The notes under the pieces were generated by a model that worked only from the letters and a program-made list of their open reading frames with translations, had not been told where the DNA came from and did not search any database. Positions 7,665 to 14,813 of a stretch of DNA of 64,000 nt are shown here, piece after piece (position 1 is the first letter of the stretch; each line of letters starts with the position of its first letter). Both the position numbers and the translations under genes were made by a program. Origin of the DNA: Archaeoglobus veneficus SNP6 (GTDB taxonomy: Archaea; Halobacteriota; Archaeoglobi; Archaeoglobales; Archaeoglobaceae); NCBI RefSeq assembly GCF_000194625.1, contig NC_015320.1:558001-622000 (forward strand). Direction: 5' to 3'.

Positions 7665-8168
7665 TCAACCCTCCAGATATTCTTTCAAATCCGGAAAAAC
7701 CTTAAAGAAGAGCTGCCATGCTTCCTGAAGGCTTAACTTATTCTGCGCCGCGAAGGCTGAAAGCCTCTGCTCTATCAGGTCTTTAGGCTTGAATCCCGTC
7801 CGGCGTGCTGTCCTCTCAAATGCCTCGAAGTCCTTGAGGTCGTCGAAGACTTCAAGCTCCAGCAACCTGATGAGGCTAAGGTTTTGTTCGATTTCTTTGG
7901 CTTCCTGTTCCTGTTCGAATTTCTTTCTCAGCTCTTCGAGTTCCGGCTGGATGCTGTTGATGATCTCATAAGCCTGCTTAACCTTCCTCTCAAGCTCTCG
8001 GATCTTCAGAATCTCCTTAGTGATAACCTTGTCATCATTGTTGCCGAAAAAGTAGTTCCTGAGGAGGGAATTAACCAGCCTGCTGACGTTACCTCCATTA
8101 TTCTTGAATTCTTTGAGGGCTGATAGAACGTCATCATCAACGGAAGCACTAATAACATTCCGCGGCAC
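7665..8168 (-). CDS. RHH protein with long coiled coil
   Basis: The 167-aa product opens with a ribbon-helix-helix pattern (NVISASVDDDVLSALKEF, then NVSRLVNSLLRNYF, residues 5-42). A predicted coiled coil (residues ~50-100, rich in Glu/Lys/Leu heptads) and a helical C-terminal domain follow. It is the first gene downstream of the TTATTAAT-rich control region 8169-8373, so it may bind those repeats and control its own operon. RHH proteins with long C-terminal coils are common viral repressors and partition proteins. Confidence 0.7.
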   Translation of the reverse strand: MPRNVISASVDDDVLSALKEFKNNGGNVSRLVNSLLRNYFFGNNDDKVITKEILKIRELERKVKQAYEIINSIQPELEELRKKFEQEQEAKEIEQNLSLIRLLELEVFDDLKDFEAFERTARRTGFKPKDLIEQRLSAFAAQNKLSLQEAWQLFFKVFPDLKEYLEG

Positions 8169-8373
8169 GGTTAAAACCTCCGAAAAGTGTTATTAATTTT
8201 AATAACCGGAGTTATTAACACCCTATTGCTTCTCCTGGAGAACGAGAAAGACAACCTGGTTGTAGTTGTTGTTAGTAGTAAAGTTAGTGTTATTAATAAT
8301 CCTACAGCGTTATTAATTAATAACGCTGGCATGGTTGTATTAATCTTCGAATTCCACAGGAAAGAAAGGAAGT
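8169..8373. promoter_or_regulatory. Operator region with repeated TTATTAAT motifs and a 24-bp palindrome
   Basis: This 205-bp gap contains at least four TTATTAA-type motifs: at about 8188 (GTGTTATTAATTTT), 8211 (GAGTTATTAACACC), 8288 (GTGTTATTAATAAT) and 8308 (GCGTTATTAATTAA). The last is the centre of a perfect 24-bp palindrome at 8305-8328 (half-site CAGCGTTATTAA). Apparent ORFs on both strands here are low-complexity and have no codon signature. The position just upstream of the leftward RHH gene suggests an autoregulated promoter. Confidence 0.6.
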
Positions 8374-8568
8374 TCATGGTATCACCAGGTCTGCTAAGCT
8401 CGCCTTTTTGATAATGATGCGCTGTTCTTCGAGCTTGATGGCTAAGTACTCTCCTTTCTGGAGGTTAAGCTCTCTTACGAATTCCGCTGGTAGATTGACA
8501 TAATAGCTCTTTGATTTGCAGTACTGGAGCTTTCGAAGCCTGGTTTTATTGATGGCTGGCTGTCTCAT
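8374..8568 (-). CDS. AbrB/SpoVT-like swapped-hairpin DNA-binding protein
   Basis: The 64-aa product fits the AbrB/MazE fold: LRKLQYCKSKSYYVNLPAEFVRELNLQKGEYLAIKLEEQRIIIKK has the typical 'sYyVnLP..fv..L.L.kGe.l...l....iii.k' pattern. Such proteins are dimeric transcription regulators or antitoxins. It is upstream of the repeat-rich operator region, and its start overlaps the stop of the 37-aa ORF (TTATGA). No partner toxin gene is visible, so a regulator of the provirus is the better reading. Confidence 0.75.
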   Translation of the reverse strand: MRQPAINKTRLRKLQYCKSKSYYVNLPAEFVRELNLQKGEYLAIKLEEQRIIIKKASLADLVIP

Positions 8569-8678
8569 AACTCATGAACCTCCTTCTTTTCTAAGAACTC
8601 AGCGGCAAGAAATGCGGCAAGTATCAGGTTTCTGACATTCATAAGCTCCGGATGCGGTAATGCTATCACCATCTTCAT
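8565..8678 (-). CDS. 37-aa viral ORF
   Basis: The ORF is joined to both neighbours by overlaps: its ATG shares ATGA with the stop of the upstream 190-aa gene, and its TGA overlaps the AbrB ATG. The peptide reads MKMVIALPHPELMNVRNLIL and continues as an amphipathic helix ending KKEVHEL. The precise head and tail couplings in a compact operon are the evidence. No function can be assigned. Confidence 0.5.
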   Translation of the reverse strand: MKMVIALPHPELMNVRNLILAAFLAAEFLEKKEVHEL

Positions 8679-9247
8679 TCCTGGACCTCCTGGATTATGT
8701 CGGCGAGGGCAGTAACGACCTCCACGTCAGAAAGAGTCAGGCCTTCGTCCAGCGGTATCTTAACATAGTAATCCCTGAGCTGATGGTATCCGTTGTTCCT
8801 GTGCTCGGTCCTCCAGAAGTTCAGCTTGACCAGTTTGTAGCACCCTGGTACCCTGACCAGGTAGAAAACAGGAACGTCCAGCGTTTCACTCAGCGTCCTC
8901 AGCGTGTGCCATTCTGATTTGCTGACTCTGATGTAGCCGTTTTGCTGCCTCCTGCGTACTTTTAGCTCGAAGAGGGCCTTAATCTCGTCACCTACTCTGA
9001 TGATCTTATCGACGTCGTTGATGATTACGTTATTAACGTTCGCAGCCACCTTGGCCTCCTCAATGAAATAAGAGAAGTATATCATCGATTTTAGCTCGGT
9101 GAGCTTGTTGATCACGAAGGTGAGGACGTCCTTCTCGAACTGCTCGGTAGTGTTTCGCTTCCTTTCGGCGAGCAGGCCCTGGATCTCTGTTACCTTTCTC
9201 GCAAAGTATCCTGGCTGTCTATAGAATGTTTCCAATCGCATCGTCAT
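8675..9247 (-). CDS. Predicted PD-(D/E)XK-type nuclease-like protein
   Basis: The 190-aa product contains NDVDKIIRVGDEIKALFELKVRRR (given here as two halves joined at VGD; residues ~75-98), where an Asp and E-x-K lie on adjacent strands as in PD-(D/E)XK nucleases. A second helix-strand unit ends DVPVFYLVRVPG. The same core occurs in the 142-aa protein of element 2 (56478). The likely role is a Holliday-junction or restriction-type nuclease, or an inactive relative. Catalysis is inference from the motif; the N-terminal ~70 residues are helical and not diagnostic. Confidence 0.55.
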   Translation of the reverse strand: MTMRLETFYRQPGYFARKVTEIQGLLAERKRNTTEQFEKDVLTFVINKLTELKSMIYFSYFIEEAKVAANVNNVIINDVDKIIRVGDEIKALFELKVRRRQQNGYIRVSKSEWHTLRTLSETLDVPVFYLVRVPGCYKLVKLNFWRTEHRNNGYHQLRDYYVKIPLDEGLTLSDVEVVTALADIIQEVQE

Positions 9248-9518
9248 CTACCTCTTCGTATATTGTCTCTTCTAAAAGATAGAAGATGTGGTGATACAGG
9301 CTCTCAGGGCCGCCACATCCTCCAAGCTTGAGAAGCATACAGTATCGGCACATGTAAGGAAATCTTTGCCTCCTCACAGATTCTGCTGCAACCTCGCAGG
9401 CCGTGCAATATCCGCCTGCGTTCATAATGCTGAGAATCTTCTCAGCCGTGAGATCGTTTTTAGACATCCTGCTGAAATGAGCGCTGTAATCCCATTTACG
9501 CGGAATTCTCTGCGTCAT
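9219..9518 (-). CDS. Cysteine-rich viral protein
   Basis: The 99-aa product has a potential zinc site built from GYCTAC, MCRYC and GGCGG cysteines in residues 36-70, with helical ends. The C-terminal EEVDDDAIGN tail overlaps the start of the 190-aa nuclease-like gene by 29 bp. It may be a small DNA- or RNA-binding protein of the leftward operon. No family is recognised. Confidence 0.55.
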   Translation of the reverse strand: MTQRIPRKWDYSAHFSRMSKNDLTAEKILSIMNAGGYCTACEVAAESVRRQRFPYMCRYCMLLKLGGCGGPESLYHHIFYLLEETIYEEVDDDAIGNIL

Positions 9519-9736
9519 CCCTCCACCTCTGAGAGCAGTCTCCTCACTTCGGCGTGGACGTCCCTCAACCTCTCGATGAACTGCCTGTTCTTGAAGAGCA
9601 TCGCCTTCTCAAGCGCCTTGCGAAGATGCTCTTCTGCCCACTGGAGCTGATCCTCAAGCGTGCTCTCTGGCAGTTGCGGCTCGTACTGAACCTTCCAGGG
9701 AGCATCACATGGATCATAAAAAGGATCAGAGGACAT
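9515..9736 (-). CDS. 73-aa helical viral protein
   Basis: The product begins MSSDPFYDPCDAPWKVQYE and then is almost entirely helical and charged (TLEDQLQWAEEHLRKALEKA), probably a coiled coil. The stop overlaps the start of the next gene by 4 bp (ATGA type). No known family; a small regulator or structural adaptor is possible. Confidence 0.55.
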   Translation of the reverse strand: MSSDPFYDPCDAPWKVQYEPQLPESTLEDQLQWAEEHLRKALEKAMLFKNRQFIERLRDVHAEVRRLLSEVEG

Positions 9737-9739
9737 AGC

Positions 9740-10000
9740 TCAGTCCTCCTTCTTACAGCTTTCAATCAGCCTGTTCAGGTCGTGGACATCCTTCGCGTCG
9801 GAAAGGTGAGCCATGATAACGGCGAGCGAGCTGGCGAGCATCTCATGATCGATGTTGCTCTCCAGCGGCATCCTGAAATCGCTTTGATCGCCGGTGTAGA
9901 TTACCAGTTCAAAGCTCCGGACGTCGATAGCCTGAATGGAATTAACAGGAATGATGGAGATTGTGCCGCCTGGCCACTTGTACAGGAGGACGCCCGGCAT
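9740..10000 (-). CDS. 86-aa viral protein of unknown function
   Basis: The product starts with beta-strand-like text (GVLLYKWPGGTISIIPVNSIQAIDV) and ends with a helical segment (HEMLASSLAVIMAHLSDAKD). It begins on the last base of the upstream gene's stop codon and is separated by 3 bp from the downstream gene, so it is part of one polycistron. No family or active-site residues are recognised. Confidence 0.55.
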   Translation of the reverse strand: MPGVLLYKWPGGTISIIPVNSIQAIDVRSFELVIYTGDQSDFRMPLESNIDHEMLASSLAVIMAHLSDAKDVHDLNRLIESCKKED

Positions 10001-10197
10001 TAAGCATCACCTTCCAGAAAAGTCCTCCTGAGCTTCTCGTCGGCTTCTTTGATGACCCTCAAAACCTCGTCCATGTCCTTGCCGGTGTAGGTTATCTCCC
10101 ATCCGTAGCCGCCGCGCTGGCCGCGTGTGACGCTGATCTTCAGCTCCGGTTCAGGCCTGAAAGAAAAGTGCTCGTGCCTGATAACCTGCTGCTCCAT
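10000..10197 (-). CDS. 65-aa viral protein of unknown function
   Basis: This short alpha/beta protein (HEHFSFRPEPELKISVTRGQ then a helix EVLRVIKEADEKLRRTFL) sits between two operon partners with spacings of 0-3 bp. The beta-strand followed by an amphipathic helix resembles the 59-aa ORF of element 2 at 58216. No function can be assigned. Confidence 0.5.
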   Translation of the reverse strand: MEQQVIRHEHFSFRPEPELKISVTRGQRGGYGWEITYTGKDMDEVLRVIKEADEKLRRTFLEGDA

Positions 10198-10200
10198 AGC

Positions 10201-10485
10201 TCAGCCCTCCTTTGGTTCGAATGGGTAAACAGGCTCTGCAATTACCAGGTACACCCTGTCATCAAGCTGGACGACTCCAAAGTAATTCTGCCAGTCAATT
10301 TCAACCTCTTCGTCAGGTTTTAGCTGCTTAAAACGAATTCTCCAGCCGTTTGCGTAACATCCACATCCATAGCCAACCCACGAGCCAGTTTTTGGACAAA
10401 CTCCTCCTTCAGGAAGTTCAGGAAAGTGTTTGCAGTTCTGACAAAAGAATTCATTTGATATGGCCCTGTAACCTCCGCCCAACAT
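10201..10485 (-). CDS. 94-aa protein with an N-terminal cysteine cluster
   Basis: Cysteines at FFCQNCKHF, GGVCPKTG and GCGCYANG (residues 14-45) suggest a zinc- or Fe-S-binding knuckle. The second half is beta-rich (VEIDWQNYFGVVQLDDRVYLVIAEP). Its ATG overlaps the stop of the RHH gene at 10485 (TAATG), so translation is coupled to that regulator. The family is unknown. Confidence 0.55.
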   Translation of the reverse strand: MLGGGYRAISNEFFCQNCKHFPELPEGGVCPKTGSWVGYGCGCYANGWRIRFKQLKPDEEVEIDWQNYFGVVQLDDRVYLVIAEPVYPFEPKEG

Positions 10486-10664
10486 TAAGCACCACCCTCC
10501 ATTTCGGCTTTCGCTTCAAGCTCCTCTATCCTTCTGCGCGTCGCATCTCTCACAAACTCCGTCAAAGAAACGTAGCCGTGCTTTTTCGCCACAATTTCTG
10601 CCTTCTTCGCCAGGTTTTCTGGAATCTCTAACTGCCTAACATCTTTCTTCTTTGGCGAACTCAT
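10485..10664 (-). CDS. RHH regulator, first gene of the leftward provirus operon
   Basis: The 59-aa product is a typical CopG/RHH protein: a strand VRQLEIPENLAKKAE, a turn with KHGYVSLTEFVRDATRRRIEEL, and a charged tail. It is directly next to the divergent control region 10665-10745, which contains a 7-bp inverted repeat starting one base upstream of its ATG. It probably represses its own promoter and the facing RHH gene at 10746, a genetic-switch arrangement. Confidence 0.75.
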   Translation of the reverse strand: MSSPKKKDVRQLEIPENLAKKAEIVAKKHGYVSLTEFVRDATRRRIEELEAKAEMEGGA

Positions 10665-10745
10665 GAGTAATACATTACTCCATGAATTTATAAAGGTTAC
10701 GGCTATGACGAAAGTATTAATAAAGCATGGGTGATAACTATAACT
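10665..10745. promoter_or_regulatory. Central divergent promoter of element 1
   Basis: This 81-bp gap separates the leftward and rightward provirus operons. An inverted repeat GAGTAAT-AC-ATTACTC occupies 10665-10680. AT-rich TATA-like tracts (AATTTATAAAGG near 10685 and AGTATTAATAAAGC near 10711) could serve the two directions. Both flanking genes encode RHH proteins. Confidence 0.6.
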
Positions 10746-10949
10746 ATGGGTGAGCGAAAATATGTAACATTGAAACTACCGGAAGAGTTCGTAGATATGG
10801 TTAAACGATTTATTGATGAACATCCAGAGTGGGGATATACCTCTGTGCCAGAATTCGTTAAAGAGGCAATTAGGGATTATATTCTGTACCTTGAGAGTTC
10901 AAAAGTTGCTGAATCTTCCAAAAAACGGCCCTCTGAACGAACTCGGTAA
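10746..10949 (+). CDS. RHH regulator, first rightward provirus gene
   Basis: The 67-aa protein has a clear RHH pattern: KYVTLKLPEEFVDMVKRFI then YTSVPEFVKEAIRDYILYL. The start is placed at MGERKY; the open frame begins five codons earlier. It faces another RHH gene across an 81-bp control region, so the pair probably regulates the early/late or lysogeny decision. The tail is basic (SSKKRPSERTR). Confidence 0.75.
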   Translation: MGERKYVTLKLPEEFVDMVKRFIDEHPEWGYTSVPEFVKEAIRDYILYLESSKVAESSKKRPSERTR

Positions 10950-11086
10950 GATCTTTACTTTCGACTTCCATAATATAGCTATAGCTCGGATACTTGATTA
11001 CATTTTTGAGTACTGCGAAAGTGATACACCTCAAAAAAACTAACATTTTTATGGGTATAATATTAGGGTTGAACTGGTGGTAAAAA

Positions 11087-11341
11087 ATGCTGCCTTGGAG
11101 TTGGATGGATTTTCTGATAGTTTGGGTTATTTCAGTTATTGCGGCAGCTTTTGTGGGATGGGAATTAAAAAAGGACATCAGAGACGAAGATTTGATACCG
11201 ATAATTCAGAGCCTTCAAGCGGACCAATATACACAGCTCCAGGAGTTAGTAAGAGAACTGGATAGAGAACTTGAAAGAATAGATAAGGAGCTTATGGAGC
11301 TGAGAAAAGATATAGAATTCTTAAAAGGTAGAATATTGTAA
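11087..11341 (+). CDS. Membrane-anchored coiled-coil protein
   Basis: The 84-aa product has one N-terminal membrane helix (WMDFLIVWVISVIAAAFVGW, residues 6-25) and a long charged coiled coil (LQELVRELDRELERIDKEL). Spanin-like or virion-membrane roles are possible, but nothing in the sequence proves one. The preceding 137 bp (10950-11086) hold no convincing gene, only AT-rich sequence with possible promoter elements. Confidence 0.6.
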   Translation: MLPWSWMDFLIVWVISVIAAAFVGWELKKDIRDEDLIPIIQSLQADQYTQLQELVRELDRELERIDKELMELRKDIEFLKGRIL

Positions 11342-11408
11342 CGTTTCATCACTTTTAATTATTCTTCCCTATTCATAATATAAGTATATCTTAAAGCCAG
11401 CTTCTACC

Positions 11409-11654
11409 ATGAACGTCGATAGTGGGAAGGTGGTTAATGCTGTAAAAGTGAGCGCAACGGTTGCGGCGGGTGCCGTTGCGGCTGAAGCGATCGGCAGCAA
11501 AGCAGGCAACCCACTGGTAGGGACCGCAATTGCTTTCGGAATTGGCGTGGCTGGAATATTCATAAAAGGCTCGTATGGCACGTATTTCGCCGCTGGTGCA
11601 ATTCTCCCGCCGGTCATGAATGCAGTCGAGAACGTTGTTAAGAAGATAATCTGA
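11409..11654 (+). CDS. Hydrophobic Ala/Gly-rich protein upstream of the capsid gene
   Basis: The 81-aa product contains two hydrophobic, Ala/Gly-rich stretches (VSATVAAGAVAAEAIG and LVGTAIAFGIGVAGIFI) ending in a third weak one. Such small membrane proteins are typical of the internal membrane of PRD1/STIV-lineage virions. It lies 10 bp upstream of the predicted major capsid gene and is probably co-expressed with it. Confidence 0.65.
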   Translation: MNVDSGKVVNAVKVSATVAAGAVAAEAIGSKAGNPLVGTAIAFGIGVAGIFIKGSYGTYFAAGAILPPVMNAVENVVKKII

Positions 11655-11664
11655 GGTGAGGCCA

Positions 11665-12627
11665 ATGAGATTTGCACACAAGTACCTTGACGAGGTAACA
11701 AAGCTCAACGCCGATGACGTCGCCACCATCAAGCTTCCGCGTGACAGGTTCATAAGGGATGTCCTGCTCTACTTCACGATCAAGATCGCCAACGCCGGAG
11801 CTGCAGACGTTGCAGTTACAGAGGATCAGATCCTCAACCTCATCAAGAGGATCAGAGTTGTCGCCGGCGGTGACGTCACGTTCCTGGAAGTCAACGGTTA
11901 CAGGAAGTTCCTCATGAACTACCTGGAGTTCAACACCAAGCCGTACGTGAACATACCGTCCAGCATTCCGGCCGGCGGAGATGCAACCTTCGAGATCGAG
12001 CTGCCGCTCATCTTCGCTACAAACCCTGTGAACGAGTACGACGTCAGCGCCGTTATTCCGGCTCACCTCACCAGCTCGCTTAACGTTTACATCGACTTCG
12101 GAAATCCTGCTGACATCGACGCTAACCTCAGCCTTGCTTCCGGCCAGGTGGACGTCACCATCAAGGAGGTTTACACCAACAAGGCCGAGCACGACAAAAT
12201 CCTCAACAACCTCCAGCGCGTCATAGAGCTTGAGGTCGAGAAGACTGTCGATGAGATCAAGAGCAACTACACATTCAAGGTGGACCTGGACGTCGGCAAC
12301 CTCATACAGAAGATCGGCATCTTCACCTACGACGGCACCGGCAACCTGAGCAACAGCATAATCTCGGCATACAAGATCAGGCAGAACTCACCAATAGACG
12401 TGGACCTGGAGAAGATCACCTGGAAGCAGTCAAGAGCTGAGGACAAGAGGGCCTACGTCCTTGAGAGCATACCGGACGGCATGACGATCTGGGACGCTCA
12501 GTACCGCATGGGTGTGCTTGATACCAGAGGACTTAAGAGCGGCGACGTCACGTTCAATGCAAACACCCTTGTGAGCTCCGGTAAGGTGGTCCTCCTGCAC
12601 AGAGAGATAGCGCCGGCGCAGGTGTAA
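11665..12627 (+). CDS. Predicted double-jelly-roll major capsid protein
   Basis: The 320-aa product is beta-rich throughout. It starts MRFAHKYLDEVTKLNADDVA and quickly reaches IKLPRDRFIRDVLLYFTIKI, followed by LNLIKRIRVVAGGDVTFLEVNG. The order 'LPR.gFIR.i.l......LL..I..I.v...g...i' is the N-terminal signature of double-jelly-roll capsid proteins of STIV/TKV4/MVV-like viruses. A similar strand pattern restarts near residue 190, consistent with a second jelly roll. The ATG at 11665 has GAGGTGA 5-11 bp upstream; the GTG at 11656 is rejected. Together with the packaging ATPase this defines the virus type. A structure prediction would settle it. Confidence 0.75.
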   Translation: MRFAHKYLDEVTKLNADDVATIKLPRDRFIRDVLLYFTIKIANAGAADVAVTEDQILNLIKRIRVVAGGDVTFLEVNGYRKFLMNYLEFNTKPYVNIPSSIPAGGDATFEIELPLIFATNPVNEYDVSAVIPAHLTSSLNVYIDFGNPADIDANLSLASGQVDVTIKEVYTNKAEHDKILNNLQRVIELEVEKTVDEIKSNYTFKVDLDVGNLIQKIGIFTYDGTGNLSNSIISAYKIRQNSPIDVDLEKITWKQSRAEDKRAYVLESIPDGMTIWDAQYRMGVLDTRGLKSGDVTFNANTLVSSGKVVLLHREIAPAQV

Positions 12628-12630
12628 GCC

Positions 12631-12732
12631 ATGGAGATCGTAATGCTCACCATCGGAGGCATGTTTTTCCTCGCAGGCTACGGCCTGACTCTGCGCTTCC
12701 TCAGCTCTCTCTTCGGCGAAGAGAAGGCTTAA
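12631..12732 (+). CDS. 33-aa single-span viral membrane protein
   Basis: The ORF starts 3 bp after the capsid-gene stop. It encodes one hydrophobic helix (MLTIGGMFFLAGYGLTLRFL) with a short GEEKA tail. Position and composition match the minor membrane proteins of membrane-containing icosahedral viruses. It is very short, so support comes from location, open frame and hydrophobic pattern. Confidence 0.6.
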   Translation: MEIVMLTIGGMFFLAGYGLTLRFLSSLFGEEKA

Positions 12733-12776
12733 AGAGAAGGCTTAACCTCTTCTATTTTTCTAAGGAGGCCTGCGCC

Positions 12777-12971
12777 GTGAACGGCGAGGAGTTTCAGAAC
12801 CTGGTAATCGACAAACTCATCAAAATAGAGAACCGTGTCACTAAGCTCGAATCGAAGATCAACGGCTCTGTTGTGATCATTATCAATAACGACACCATCA
12901 AGAGGGCCGGCCTGGTTGTCCTCACGGCCCTCGCCGCGAAGATAGGGATTGATCTCTCAGGCTTTTGGTGA
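12777..12971 (+). CDS. 64-aa protein with coiled coil and hydrophobic C-terminus
   Basis: A GTG start at 12777 follows AGGAGG about 10 bp upstream, which supports it. The N-terminal half is a charged coiled coil (IDKLIKIENRVTKLESKI). The C-terminal half has a hydrophobic segment (AGLVVLTALAAKIGI). The stop overlaps the next start (TGATG). Probably a small virion component. No family is recognised. Confidence 0.6.
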   Translation: MNGEEFQNLVIDKLIKIENRVTKLESKINGSVVIIINNDTIKRAGLVVLTALAAKIGIDLSGFW

Positions 12972-13231
12972 TGGGTATGGGAAAGGGCCGTAATAAGAAG
13001 TGGATTCAGAAGGCCATTAAGAGGCCTGGAAGAGTGGAGCGGTACATCAAGAGAGTTTACGGAGACAAAGCTTTCAATAAAGATGGAACTATAAAAATGA
13101 AGTATCTCAACATGGCCGAGAAGAGGGCCGAGAAGAAAGGTAACGATTCTCTTGCTGATGCTATCCGTCTGGCAAAGACTCTGAAGAGGCTGAGCCGGAA
13201 GAGAAAGAAAGGCAGGAGGAACCGGAAATGA
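12971..13231 (+). CDS. Highly basic protein, probably genome-binding
   Basis: The 86-aa product is strongly Lys/Arg-rich. It has the motif KKWIQKAIKRPGRVERYIKR, which recurs in small basic proteins next to capsid genes of several virus groups, and ends in a nearly continuous Lys/Arg tail. A DNA-condensing or packaging accessory role is likely. Its stop overlaps the next start (ATGA). It is in the structural operon between membrane proteins. Confidence 0.65.
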   Translation: MGMGKGRNKKWIQKAIKRPGRVERYIKRVYGDKAFNKDGTIKMKYLNMAEKRAEKKGNDSLADAIRLAKTLKRLSRKRKKGRRNRK

Positions 13232-13326
13232 TCAGCAAGCTGAAGAGTATGGTTGAAATGAAGGCGCTGGAGCTTGCCATCGTCGCGGCAGCTCTGGCGG
13301 TTGCATACCTTTTAGGGAGGAAGTAA
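13228..13326 (+). CDS. 32-aa single-span viral membrane protein
   Basis: The ORF overlaps the previous stop by 4 bp (ATGA) and ends 2 bp before the next gene. It encodes MISKLKSMVEMKALELAIVA, then further Ala/Leu residues to LLGRK, i.e. a single transmembrane helix with a basic N-terminus and end. It is the second very short membrane protein in the structural operon. Confidence 0.6.
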   Translation: MISKLKSMVEMKALELAIVAAALAVAYLLGRK

Positions 13327-13328
13327 CC

Positions 13329-13838
13329 ATGTGGAGGAGGATCATCTCAGGAAGGTTACCTGTTATCCTGGAAGAGATCCCGAAGGTAGGAGAAAGAGTA
13401 GGAAAAGGAGTATGGGAAACGCTCGGAGGAGGAATCAGGTACATAGGTAGATCGATAGGCCGCCCTCTTGCGTGGGGAGCGGCAGTAGGAGGAGCCGGTT
13501 ACCTGGTAGGTGCAGGAGTAGGTAAAGGTGCAGAGGCAGTAAGAGAAGGCCTTGGCCTTGAAACTCCATCTGAGCAGCTTGAAAAACAGCTGGAATACCT
13601 CAGAACACTGAATAAGATTTCTGAGGACGAGTTCAGAAGGTACAAAGAATGGCTGAACATGCAGAGATCCGCCGCAATGCCTGGATACGTGGCTCTGAGC
13701 ATGTATCCGCCGTGGAGGCCTGAATGGACTCAGAACACTAAACCATCTTCAGCAGATCCACAGTCAAGAGACTGGACTCTCGCGCTGCCTGTCGTAGCCG
13801 CCATTCTCGTCGGCCTGGCGCTGGTGATGAGGAAATGA
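13329..13838 (+). CDS. Viral structural protein with Gly-rich and C-terminal membrane segments
   Basis: The 169-aa product has a glycine-rich hydrophobic region (residues ~44-68, LAWGAAVGGAGYLVGAGVG), a helical charged middle (residues ~80-115), a Pro/Trp-rich linker (YPPWRPEW), and a C-terminal membrane helix (TLALPVVAAILVGLALVM). A role in the virion membrane or in membrane remodelling is plausible. It overlaps the next gene by 4 bp (ATGA). Confidence 0.6.
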   Translation: MWRRIISGRLPVILEEIPKVGERVGKGVWETLGGGIRYIGRSIGRPLAWGAAVGGAGYLVGAGVGKGAEAVREGLGLETPSEQLEKQLEYLRTLNKISEDEFRRYKEWLNMQRSAAMPGYVALSMYPPWRPEWTQNTKPSSADPQSRDWTLALPVVAAILVGLALVMRK

Positions 13839-14812
13839 AGAGGAAGGAAGTAATTATAATAGCTGCTGCTGGAGCTATCGGCCTGCTGTTCCTGATGAGC
13901 AGGAGAGGAGAGGCTCCAGGTTACGCTCCGGCAGGTGCCGAGCCGGCAGGAGCTTCAACCGTTGAAACTTATGGAGAGCTTCCACCAGAAGAGTCGTTCT
14001 ATCCAGAAATGGGCCTGACAGATTACTCCGAAACTGGAGGCCTTTCACCTTTTATGTATCCGTGGACGAGTCCGTGGGATACTTCCGAGCCAGACTGGCA
14101 GCCTCTAACACATGAGCAGATCAGGAACCTGGTTGAAGAATATAACAAGAGGTTCGGAGGAGTAGATAATCAGAAAGCAACCGGAGGAGAGGCGAATCAA
14201 ACTATTTCTTCTCAGGAACCTCAGGCAGCGGAGCCGGAACATTACAGCGTTTCAGGAGCGTTGAAGGAAGGTGCAGCCTGGGCGGCAGGCTTCGGAGCCG
14301 CGAGCCTGGCAGTCGAAGGTATCAGGAGGAAGTTTTTCACTCCGAGATCAAAACCGGTTAGAATCTCGGTTCCCAAGACAGACGCCAGGAAGCTGAGCAT
14401 CAGGAGACTGATAGAGAGGAACAGGATAAGAGACATCCAGGCCGGCAGGCTGACGAAGGCGACACAGGCGGAGATAAGGGCCGCAACAAGAGAGGCTGAG
14501 GAGGTAGCGGCAAAGCTATCCAGAGCAGGAAGACTAAGTAGGCTCGGAAGAGTAACCAGGTTCTCAAGGATCGCAAGAGTCGCAAGAGCTGGAACCGTCG
14601 CGGCTATTGCTCTTCCGTATGTTATCAACATCGCAGGAGAGATAAGGAAGGAAGGGCCTACGGTTAAGGCCGTTTCCGAAGGTGTCAGGAAGACCGTTAA
14701 GGAGGAGTATGAGATAGCTCAGTCCATTCCTGGACTCAAGCAGCTTTCAGATATTGCGTTTCAGGCTGGCCAGTTCATTCAGAAGAAGTTTGGAATAGGA
14801 GGATGGTGGTAG
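13835..14812 (+). CDS. Viral structural protein, membrane-anchored, 325 aa
   Basis: Residues 5-21 (EVIIIAAAGAIGLLFLM) form an N-terminal membrane anchor or signal. A Pro/Gly/Tyr-rich extended segment follows (residues 25-100, ending SEPDWQP), then a second hydrophobic patch (~145-160), and a long Arg-rich helical region (residues ~180-260, RARAGT...). The layout resembles internal or vertex-linked virion membrane proteins. It is flanked by capsid-operon genes. No known family. Confidence 0.6.
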   Translation: MKRKEVIIIAAAGAIGLLFLMSRRGEAPGYAPAGAEPAGASTVETYGELPPEESFYPEMGLTDYSETGGLSPFMYPWTSPWDTSEPDWQPLTHEQIRNLVEEYNKRFGGVDNQKATGGEANQTISSQEPQAAEPEHYSVSGALKEGAAWAAGFGAASLAVEGIRRKFFTPRSKPVRISVPKTDARKLSIRRLIERNRIRDIQAGRLTKATQAEIRAATREAEEVAAKLSRAGRLSRLGRVTRFSRIARVARAGTVAAIALPYVINIAGEIRKEGPTVKAVSEGVRKTVKEEYEIAQSIPGLKQLSDIAFQAGQFIQKKFGIGGWW

Positions 14813-14813
14813 T

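Noticed and set aside
8171-8411. Open frames on both strands in the TTATTAAT region.
   Set aside because: They are low-complexity Leu/Thr/Val or Ile/Asn strings produced by the repeats, with no ribosome-binding site or codon signature.
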